From Aquimarina sp. TRL1 (GTDB taxonomy: Bacteria > Bacteroidota > Bacteroidia > Flavobacteriales > Flavobacteriaceae), in the NCBI RefSeq assembly GCF_013365535.1, contig NZ_CP053590.1:2284501-2348500 (forward strand): a stretch of DNA of 64,000 bases, written 5' to 3'. Made by a program: the position numbers and the translations under genes. The notes beneath the pieces were generated by a model. That model worked only from the letters and a program-made list of their open reading frames with translations, was not told where the DNA came from and made no database searches. This document shows, piece by piece, positions 56,688-64,000 of the stretch; within the stretch, counting starts at the first letter, position 1, and the number at the start of each line of letters is the position of its first letter.

Positions 56688-56836
56688 TGTGTTAAAAAAT
56701 AATTGGAGACTATTTAGTGAATGAGCTTGAAATTGCTCTTAGCTATAGAGAAAGAGTCGTTTGGAGAGCTTATAGCAACAAAAATGGGGGAGCTCTTCTT
56801 TTATACCTTTAAATTTTTCTATCTCAACCAGACTTG

Positions 56837-56844
56837 TACCTTTG
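56837..56844 (+). promoter_or_regulatory. -7 box for maeB
   Basis: TACCTTTG matches TAnnTTTG, 28 bases before the maeB ATG. Confidence 0.5.
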
Positions 56845-56871
56845 TAACGTACATTTATATCATGATTACAG

Positions 56872-59178
56872 ATGAGTATAGAAAGTAAAAGAAGAGAGGC
56901 CTTAGTGTATCACGCTAAACCTACACCAGGAAAAATCAAGGTAGTTCCCACAAAAAAATATGCGACACAAAGAGATTTGTCATTAGCATATTCCCCTGGA
57001 GTTGCAGAGCCTTGCTTAGAAATAGAAAAAAACACCTCGAATGTTTATAAATATACAGCAAAAGGAAATTTAGTTGCTGTTATCTCTAATGGAACGGCAG
57101 TATTAGGGTTAGGAGATATAGGTCCTGAAGCGTCAAAACCAGTAATGGAAGGAAAAGGGCTGTTATTTAAAATTTTTGCAGATATCGATGTTTTTGATAT
57201 AGAAGTGGATACTAAAGATGTAGATGCTTTTGTAGAGACCGTAAAAAACATAGCTCCTACATTTGGAGGGATAAATCTTGAGGACATTAAAGCTCCTGAA
57301 GCTTTTGAGATAGAAAGAAGGCTCAAAGAAGAACTGGATATTCCGGTAATGCACGATGATCAACACGGAACCGCGATAATCTCTGCGGCAGCATTATTGA
57401 ATGCCTGTGAATTGGCAGGAAAAGAGATTAGCCAAGTGAAGATAGTGGTAAGCGGAGCAGGAGCAGCAGCCGTTTCCTGTACGAGACTGTATAAAGCATT
57501 TGGAGCAAAATCGGAAAATATCGTTATGACCGATAGTAAAGGGGTAATTCGAAAAAGCAGAACAAATCTTACCCCCGAAAAAGCCGAGTTTGCTACAGAT
57601 AGAGAATTAGATACTTTAGAAGATGCACTAAAAGGAGCTGATGTTTTTATCGGTTTGTCAATGGCTAATCTGGTTTCTCCAGACATGCTTTTGTCAATGG
57701 CTGATAATCCAATTGTTTTTGCGATGGCAAATCCTGATCCTGAAATAAACTATAACTTGGCAATAGAGACAAGAGATGATATTATCATGGCTACAGGTCG
57801 AAGTGATAACCCTAATCAGGTAAATAACGTTTTAGGATTCCCTTTTATATTTAGAGGTGCATTAGACGTACGGGCAACTGGGATTAATGAAGAAATGAAG
57901 ATGGCGGCAGTAAAAGCATTGGCAGAACTAGCAAAAGAACCTGTGCCAGAGCAAGTGAATATTGCATATGGAGAAACGCGTCTTAACTTTGGGAAGGATT
58001 ATATTATTCCCAAACCATTTGATCCTAGGTTAATGAGTAAAGTGCCTCCTGCAGTGGCAAAAGCCGCAATGGAATCAGGAGTTGCGACAGCTCCGATTAC
58101 AGATTGGAAGAAGTATGAAAATGAGCTGTTAGAGAGAATGGGGAATGATAATAAGTTAGTACGCTTATTGGCTGATAGGGCAAAAACAAATCCTAAAAGA
58201 GTTGTGTTTGCAGAAGCAGATCACTTGGATGTTCTGAAAGCAGCCCAAACAGTAAAAGAAGACGGAATAGGGTATCCAATACTTTTGGGAAGAAAAGATG
58301 TGATCGCCGAGTTAATGGCTGAGATAGACTTTGATAAAGAAGGAGTAACCATTATCGATCCTAAATCAGATGATGAAATTGAAAGGAAAAATCATTACGC
58401 AAAGAAATATTGGGAAGTAAATAGTCGAAAAGGAATTACACTGTTTGATGCCCAGAAATTGATGAGGGAGCGAAACTACTTTGCTGCAATGATGGTTAAT
58501 GAAGGTGACGCAGATGCTTTGTTATCCGGATATTCCAGAAGTTATCCTACTGTTGTAAAACCGATGCTAGACCTGATAGGGTTGGCAAAAGGAGCTACTA
58601 GGATTGCTACCATGAATGTAATGATGACAGCAAAAGGACCTTTGTTTATAAGTGATACTTCGATTAATATAGAGCCATCTGCAGAGGATTTGGCAACCAT
58701 TGCTCAGATGACAGCAAGAACAGTAGAGATGTTCGGTGTGGATCCGGTAATAGGTATGATCTCATATGCGAATTTTGGGTCGTCTAAACACCCGAATGCT
58801 TCTAAGGTTAGAGAAGCGGTAAATTACCTTCACCAGCATCACCCAAATATTGTAGTAGATGGAGAGTTGCAAATGGACTTTGCTCTTAATAGAGAAATGA
58901 GAAAAGATAAATTTCCATTCTCTAAGCTTAACGGGAAAAAAGTAAACACATTAGTGTTCCCTAGTTTAGATTCAGCGAATAGTACCTATAAGTTGTTAAA
59001 AGAATTAAATGAATCAGAATCGATAGGTCCTATTATGATGGGAATGCGCAAACCGGTCCATATTTTACAATTAGGAGCTAGTGTAGAAGAAATGATAAAT
59101 ATGGCTGCAGTCGCAGTTATTGATGCTCAACAGAAAGAAAAGAAAGAACGAGAAGGCGCATCTTTTGTAACTGCTTAA
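56872..59178 (+). CDS. maeB: NADP-dependent malic enzyme, MaeB type
   Basis: 768 residues. The N-terminal malic enzyme domain (about 10-420) has [15 protein letters not shown], the catalytic [14 protein letters not shown] and the nucleotide-binding [11 protein letters not shown]. The C-terminal domain (about 440-765) resembles phosphotransacetylase and in characterised MaeB is regulatory, sensing acetyl-CoA. It decarboxylates malate to pyruvate while making NADPH. Single gene with its own promoter and terminator. Confidence 0.97.
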   Translation: MSIESKRREALVYHAKPTPGKIKVVPTKKYATQRDLSLAYSPGVAEPCLEIEKNTSNVYKYTAKGNLVAVISNGTAVLGLGDIGPEASKPVMEGKGLLFKIFADIDVFDIEVDTKDVDAFVETVKNIAPTFGGINLEDIKAPEAFEIERRLKEELDIPVMHDDQHGTAIISAAALLNACELAGKEISQVKIVVSGAGAAAVSCTRLYKAFGAKSENIVMTDSKGVIRKSRTNLTPEKAEFATDRELDTLEDALKGADVFIGLSMANLVSPDMLLSMADNPIVFAMANPDPEINYNLAIETRDDIIMATGRSDNPNQVNNVLGFPFIFRGALDVRATGINEEMKMAAVKALAELAKEPVPEQVNIAYGETRLNFGKDYIIPKPFDPRLMSKVPPAVAKAAMESGVATAPITDWKKYENELLERMGNDNKLVRLLADRAKTNPKRVVFAEADHLDVLKAAQTVKEDGIGYPILLGRKDVIAELMAEIDFDKEGVTIIDPKSDDEIERKNHYAKKYWEVNSRKGITLFDAQKLMRERNYFAAMMVNEGDADALLSGYSRSYPTVVKPMLDLIGLAKGATRIATMNVMMTAKGPLFISDTSINIEPSAEDLATIAQMTARTVEMFGVDPVIGMISYANFGSSKHPNASKVREAVNYLHQHHPNIVVDGELQMDFALNREMRKDKFPFSKLNGKKVNTLVFPSLDSANSTYKLLKELNESESIGPIMMGMRKPVHILQLGASVEEMINMAAVAVIDAQQKEKKEREGASFVTA

Positions 59179-59208
59179 GAAAGCTTTTCTGGTTTTGGAA
59201 TGCATTAT

Positions 59209-59248
59209 ACAGCTTGGAAAACATGTTGTTTTTCAGGCTGTTTTTTTT
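59209..59248 (+). terminator. Terminator of maeB
   Basis: A 14-bp stem with two G-U pairs (59209-59222 with 59228-59241), 5-base loop and a long T run. Confidence 0.9.
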
Positions 59249-59274
59249 AAAATCATTTACTAATATAAATTTAG

Positions 59275-59282
59275 TACTTTTG
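59275..59282 (+). promoter_or_regulatory. -7 box of ruvA-sprA
   Basis: TACTTTTG matches TAnnTTTG, 24 bases before the ruvA ATG. Confidence 0.5.
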
Positions 59283-59305
59283 ATGGTTTAATATCTGAGC
59301 ATATA

Positions 59306-59887
59306 ATGATCACACATATCAAAGGGCGATTGGTAGAGAAAAATCCTACCGATGTTATTATTGACTGTAATGGAGTAGGATACTTTTTACATATTTCATT
59401 ACATACTTTCTCATTACTCCCGGAAGGAGAAGTTATTCAGCTGTATACCCACTTACAGGTAAAAGAAGATTCACATACTTTATTTGGCTTTGCTCAGAAG
59501 TCCGAACGAGAGATTTTTAGGCTATTGATCTCAGTTTCAGGAATTGGTGCCAGTATTGCAAGAACGATGTTATCCTCTATGGATCCCAATCAAATTAAAG
59601 AGGCGATTGCTTCTGGAGATGTAGCAGCGATTCAGTCGATCAAAGGAATTGGAGCAAAAACCGCTCAACGGGTAATTTTGGATTTAAAAGATAAGATTTT
59701 AAAAGTTTACGATATTGGAGAAGTTTCTATTCCTCAGAGCAATACTAATGGAGAAGAAGCGTTATCTGCTTTAGAAACCTTAGGTTTTAATCGAAAACTA
59801 GCCAAAAAAGTGGTCGATAAAATCTTGAAAGAGTGCCCCACAGAAACAGTTGAAAATATAATAAAGCAAGCCTTAAAAAATTTATAA
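59306..59887 (+). CDS. ruvA: Holliday junction protein RuvA
   Basis: 193 residues. An OB-fold N-terminal domain (about 1-62) is followed by two helix-hairpin-helix motifs (VSGIGASIARTM and IKGIGAKTAQRVI) and a C-terminal RuvB-binding three-helix domain. It holds the four-way junction for RuvB. The sprA gene begins three bases after its stop. Confidence 0.97.
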   Translation: MITHIKGRLVEKNPTDVIIDCNGVGYFLHISLHTFSLLPEGEVIQLYTHLQVKEDSHTLFGFAQKSEREIFRLLISVSGIGASIARTMLSSMDPNQIKEAIASGDVAAIQSIKGIGAKTAQRVILDLKDKILKVYDIGEVSIPQSNTNGEEALSALETLGFNRKLAKKVVDKILKECPTETVENIIKQALKNL

Positions 59888-59890
59888 AAG

Positions 59891-62800
59891 TTGAAATTAT
59901 CAAAGTGTTTACAGGTTGATTTTTTAAAAAAAATTATTTGTTTGATTGCACTTTATAGTGGCGTACTATATGGGCAGGAAACTGAAAAAGTAAGAGATTC
60001 TACTAGTACGACCTATTCGCTGGGAACAATTGCCTTGCCGGATCCTACTAGTATTATTTCTAAATACGAATACGACCCTGTAACCAACCGATATATTTAT
60101 AGTCAGAAATTGGGAGAATTTAATGTGAATTACCCTCTTTTTCTGACGCCAAAAGAGTTTGAAGAATTAGTCGCTAAGGAACAACGAAAAGCATATTTTA
60201 GAGAAAAAATAGATGCATTTAGCGGGAAAAAGGATGGAAGTGAAGAAAAACGTAAAAATTTACTGCCGGTCTTTTATGTCAAATCAGGTCTTTTTGAATC
60301 TATTTTTGGAGGGAATGAAATAGAGGTAATTCCACAAGGTTCTGTAGAAATGGACCTGGGGATGTTATATACAAAACAAGATAATCCGGCTTTTTCTCCA
60401 CGTAACAGGAGTAATTTTACTTTTGATTTTGATCAGCGAATCAGCCTTAGTCTGATCGGTAAAGTTGGGAAACGGTTACAAATTACTGCCAATTACGATA
60501 CGGAATCAACGTTTGATTTCCAGAACCAAATCAAACTGGAATATACACCTACAGAAGATGACATCATACGTAGTATTGAAGTAGGTAATGTGAGTATGCC
60601 TCTGAATAGTTCTCTTATTCAGGGAGCCCAGAGTTTATTCGGTGTTAAAATGGGACTGCAGTTCGGAAGAACTTCTGTGACCGGTGTTTTTTCAGAGCAA
60701 CGATCAGAGACAAGATCTGTACAAGTTGAAGGAGGAGGAACTATCGAAGATTTTGAGTTCTTTGCATTAGATTATGATGAAAACAGACACTATTTTTTGA
60801 GTCACTATTTTAGAGATAATTATGATCAGGCATTAGAGAATTATCCTTTTATCAATACAAATGTTCAGGTCACTAGAATAGAAGTTTGGGTAACTAACAG
60901 AGCGACAAGTGCACAGACGATTACTGGAGCCAGAAATATTGTTGCATTAGAAGACTTGGGAGAATCTCCGGTTGCTGGAAATTTTAATATCCCGGCATCA
61001 TTGTTTAATACTGGAGCAGGAGCTTTTCCTGATAATGGAAATAATGATTTAGATCCTAGAGCAATTAGTGCGGCAGGACCTGTTACAGAAGCAGTTCGTC
61101 AGATATCAACAGTAAAACAGGGATTTATAGGTCCGATCGCTTCCTTTGCAGAAGGGACAGACTATTCTGTTCTGGAGAATGCACGTCAATTAACTCAAAA
61201 TGAATTTACATTACACCAACAATTAGGGTATATATCCCTAAATCAGCGATTAAATAATGACGAAGTGCTGGCGGTAGCTTTTCAGTTTACTGTAGGGGGT
61301 GAGGTTTATCAGGTTGGAGAGTTTGCTAATGATGGAGTAGAAGCGACGATTGGAGAAAACTCAGGAACTGATGTAGAAGCAGGTTCTAGTCAGAATTTGG
61401 TAGTGAAAATGCTAAAAAGCTCCATTACTAATGTGGGGCGACCTAACTGGGATTTGATGATGAAAAACATCTATAATACCGGAGCTTACCGATTAGAACA
61501 AAATGACTTTAGACTAAATATTTTGTATACCAACCCTTCACCGGTGAACTATATTTCTGAGGTAGAAGGATCTCCATTACCAGCGGATGTAGAACAAACA
61601 ACCTTGTTGAAGGTGTTTAATATGGATCGACTGAATGTGAATAATGACCCGGTTGTAGGAGGAGACGGTTTCTTTGATTATGTTCCGGGAATTACAGTTG
61701 ATTCGGAAAATGGGCGAATTCAGTTTACGACTGTGGAGCCATTTGGTAGATATCTCTTTGATAAATTGAGTGGTGGTACAGTAGGAGATTATAACAATCC
61801 AACAAGTTATAATCCTAATCAGGCGAAATATGTATTCCGGCAATTGTATACAGAAACCAAAGTGCGAGCAGAACAAGAAGCTGCTGATAAGAATTATTTT
61901 CAGTTAAAAGGGCGGTATAAATCTTCAGGGCAAGATGGGATCCCTTTAGGGGCATTTAACGTTCCTCAAGGTTCTGTGACTGTTACAGCAGGAGGAAGAG
62001 TATTACAAGAAGGGGTAGATTACACAGTAAATTATCAGTTGGGAAGAGTAACGATTCTGGATGAAGGATTAAAGGCTTCTAATACCCCTATAGAAGTTTC
62101 TACAGAAAATAATGCTGTGTTCGGGCAGCAAACCAAAAGATATACAGGATTAAATATAGAACATAAATTCAGTGATGATTTTATTATCGGGGGAACTTAT
62201 CTTAATCTAAGAGAACGACCGGTAACCCAAAAATCAAGCTATAATTATGAGCCGATTAATAATACAATACTAGGATTTAACCTTAGCTATGCTACAGAAG
62301 TTCCGTTTTTGACAAGAATGGTTAATAAGTTGCCTAATATTGATACGGATGTTCCTTCTAATGTGTCAGTGAGAACTGAAGTAGCTAAGTTATTTGCAGG
62401 TGCTCCTAAAGGAGCAGATTTTGATGGAAAAGTTACTACTTATATTGATGATTTTGAAGGAGCGCAAACAGCTATTGATGTAAGTTCTCCGTTGTCATGG
62501 GAACTATCGAGTACTCCCGTAGGATTTGGAGATACTCAGGGAATTGAAGCAGGATATCGAAGAGCAAAATTATCATGGTATTCTATTGATCCTATTTTTT
62601 ATAGTAGTGGAAGACCAAGTGGAATTTCTGTAGACGATTTATCGCAAAACGCGACCAGAAGAGTGTATAATGATGAGATTTTTCCGGAAACAGATATTGT
62701 ATCAGGACAATCATTGGCTCTGTTTACATTAGACCTTAATTATGATCCGTTGACAAGAGGAGCGTATAATTTTAATCCAGAAGTATCTGCATCAGGGAGT

Positions 62801-64000
62801 GGATTTACCAGCCCACAAGATAATTTCGGTGGGATTATGAGACCATTAACCTCCACGAATTTTGAACAATCTAATGTAGAGTTTATTGAGTTTTGGTTGA
62901 TGGATCCATTTGCATATGATGATGTAGATAATCCGGGAGGAACGATAGTGTTTAACTTAGGGAATATCAGTGAAGATGTCCTTAAGGATGGGAAAAAGCA
63001 ATACGAAAATGGATTGCCTAAGATTGCAGATCCTAATTTTACGCCATCGACAGGGACTATCGGACAGGTTCCTGTAAAACAATCACTGATTTACGCATTT
63101 GATTCAGAAGGACAGGAACGAGTGGTTCAGGATGCTGGATTTGATGGATTAAACGATGCGCAGGAAGCTATTGCATTTCCAGGATTTGGAACAGAGGATC
63201 CGTCTGCGGATAATTATGAGTATTATCTTCAGGGAACCGGAGGGATTTTAGAACGATATAAGAAATATAATGGTACTCAGGGGAATTCCCCAACAGATGT
63301 ATCAAATGATGATAGAGGGAATACCACATATCCAACGGTAGAGGATATCAACAGAGATAATACGATGAATACCATTGATAGTTATTACGTCTATGAAGTT
63401 CCTGTTTTCAAAGGGATGGATGTAGGGAACGATAGTGGTACCGGGTATATATCAGATGTACAGGAAATAGAAACAGAAGCGTTGAACGGAGGAGTGTTAA
63501 GAACCCGATGGGTACGATTTAAGATTCCTATTTATGAGCCAACTGATGCTCATAATATAAGTGATTTTCGTTCAATTCGATTTATGAGAATGTTTCTGAC
63601 CAATTTTACTCAGCCAACGTTATTGCGTTTCGGAACATTAGATTTGGTTAGAGGAGATTATAGACGTTATGTCTTAGAAGGAAACTTTACCAATAACCCT
63701 ACAGAAGGGATTAATATGTTTGGGCAGTCAGAAGTAGTTGTAACTTCCGTGAGTGAGGAGTTGACCCCTACATATGTAAGCCCTCCGGGAGTGGTTAGAG
63801 AAGAGTTGATCAACAATAACTCCACTATTAGAGAAGATGAGCAAGCATTGGCTTTAACAGTTAATAACTTGCGTCCGGAAGATGCGAGAGCAGTATATAA
63901 AAACTTTAATGTAGATATGCGTCAGTATGAGAATCTGGAGTTGTTTTTACATGCAGAAAGTCTTCCGAATCAAACATTGAATGATGGAGAGTTTGCTGCA
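59891..64000 (+). CDS. sprA: Cell-surface protein SprA, T9SS outer-membrane translocon (partial, C-terminus off the right edge)
   Basis: An open frame of 1370 codons without a stop runs to the window edge; family members are about 2400 residues. I start at TTG 59891, giving a signal peptide ending near LYSGVLYGQE; no ATG is in frame nearby. SprA-like stretches include ISLSLIGKVGKRLQITANYD, and repeated beta-strand segments with acidic loops fit the giant barrel. SprA is the outer-membrane channel through which T9SS cargo leaves the cell, also needed for gliding in many species. It is co-transcribed with ruvA, a conserved arrangement in Flavobacteriia. Confidence 0.92.
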   Translation, partial: MKLSKCLQVDFLKKIICLIALYSGVLYGQETEKVRDSTSTTYSLGTIALPDPTSIISKYEYDPVTNRYIYSQKLGEFNVNYPLFLTPKEFEELVAKEQRKAYFREKIDAFSGKKDGSEEKRKNLLPVFYVKSGLFESIFGGNEIEVIPQGSVEMDLGMLYTKQDNPAFSPRNRSNFTFDFDQRISLSLIGKVGKRLQITANYDTESTFDFQNQIKLEYTPTEDDIIRSIEVGNVSMPLNSSLIQGAQSLFGVKMGLQFGRTSVTGVFSEQRSETRSVQVEGGGTIEDFEFFALDYDENRHYFLSHYFRDNYDQALENYPFINTNVQVTRIEVWVTNRATSAQTITGARNIVALEDLGESPVAGNFNIPASLFNTGAGAFPDNGNNDLDPRAISAAGPVTEAVRQISTVKQGFIGPIASFAEGTDYSVLENARQLTQNEFTLHQQLGYISLNQRLNNDEVLAVAFQFTVGGEVYQVGEFANDGVEATIGENSGTDVEAGSSQNLVVKMLKSSITNVGRPNWDLMMKNIYNTGAYRLEQNDFRLNILYTNPSPVNYISEVEGSPLPADVEQTTLLKVFNMDRLNVNNDPVVGGDGFFDYVPGITVDSENGRIQFTTVEPFGRYLFDKLSGGTVGDYNNPTSYNPNQAKYVFRQLYTETKVRAEQEAADKNYFQLKGRYKSSGQDGIPLGAFNVPQGSVTVTAGGRVLQEGVDYTVNYQLGRVTILDEGLKASNTPIEVSTENNAVFGQQTKRYTGLNIEHKFSDDFIIGGTYLNLRERPVTQKSSYNYEPINNTILGFNLSYATEVPFLTRMVNKLPNIDTDVPSNVSVRTEVAKLFAGAPKGADFDGKVTTYIDDFEGAQTAIDVSSPLSWELSSTPVGFGDTQGIEAGYRRAKLSWYSIDPIFYSSGRPSGISVDDLSQNATRRVYNDEIFPETDIVSGQSLALFTLDLNYDPLTRGAYNFNPEVSASGSGFTSPQDNFGGIMRPLTSTNFEQSNVEFIEFWLMDPFAYDDVDNPGGTIVFNLGNISEDVLKDGKKQYENGLPKIADPNFTPSTGTIGQVPVKQSLIYAFDSEGQERVVQDAGFDGLNDAQEAIAFPGFGTEDPSADNYEYYLQGTGGILERYKKYNGTQGNSPTDVSNDDRGNTTYPTVEDINRDNTMNTIDSYYVYEVPVFKGMDVGNDSGTGYISDVQEIETEALNGGVLRTRWVRFKIPIYEPTDAHNISDFRSIRFMRMFLTNFTQPTLLRFGTLDLVRGDYRRYVLEGNFTNNPTEGINMFGQSEVVVTSVSEELTPTYVSPPGVVREELINNNSTIREDEQALALTVNNLRPEDARAVYKNFNVDMRQYENLELFLHAESLPNQTLNDGEFAA

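Noticed and set aside
61577..61876. 99-codon minus-strand ORF inside sprA
   Set aside because: It is opposite a clearly coding frame and shows no family features.
1..64000. CRISPR arrays, prophage, insertion sequences
   Set aside because: No regularly spaced repeats, transposase, integrase or phage structural genes were seen on either strand.

Overview
The window is about 36% GC by eye and comes from the chromosome of a member of the Flavobacteriaceae (Bacteroidota), probably a marine Aquimarina-like genus; the genus is a guess. The evidence is: sprA directly behind ruvA, a type IX secretion sorting domain on a secreted protein, the alternative complex III cluster actABCDEF joined to an aa3 oxidase, a DUF2723 membrane protein, a SPOR protein, and promoters with the Bacteroidota pattern TTG-N17..23-TAnnTTTG instead of E. 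coli -35/-10 boxes. I see no insertion sequences, prophage or CRISPR array.

Layout. 1-8949 (minus) is a membrane-stress module: a YbjN/Tir-chaperone-like protein, PspA, a YqiJ/NfeD-like OB-fold membrane protein and a flotillin in one tight operon, then, behind a hairpin and its own -7 box, a very large coiled-coil AAA+ ATPase of the DUF3686 family that runs off the left edge. A divergent XRE/S24-like regulator (9264-10022) with a 14-bp palindrome in the shared intergenic region sits next to it. 10264-10845 is an unrecognised protein. 10855-19189 (minus) holds asnS, an RND/MMPL exporter, a DUF5686 surface protein and pyrH-frr. 19614-22435 (minus) is rplM-rpsI-rpsB-tsf.

22751-29612 holds a lipoprotein serine hydrolase, polA, a candidate small RNA, a metallophosphoesterase, a thioredoxin-fold protein that has lost both active-site cysteines, and a NodB-type deacetylase. 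29705-33016 is a DUF2723 glycosyltransferase-like protein, followed by tRNA-Gln with a textbook promoter and terminator. 33657-34982 is a DUF1028 protein carrying a T9SS sorting tail, then a two-domain universal stress protein.

36184-40844 is rimP-nusA-infB, preceded by a promoter and an intrinsic-terminator hairpin in its leader (a likely attenuator). 41594-53201 is the complete respiratory operon actABCDEF-ctaC-ctaD: quinol is oxidised by alternative complex III and electrons pass through hemes to the CuA/heme-copper oxidase. 53329-64000 holds ruvB, a cytochrome P450, queG, maeB, ruvA and the first 1370 codons of sprA, the outer-membrane translocon of the T9SS. The DUF1028 protein is a likely client of that translocon.

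The most interesting items are the PspA/flotillin/AAA+ module, the nusA-operon attenuator, the candidate sRNA at 27037-27168, and the cysteine-less thioredoxin.
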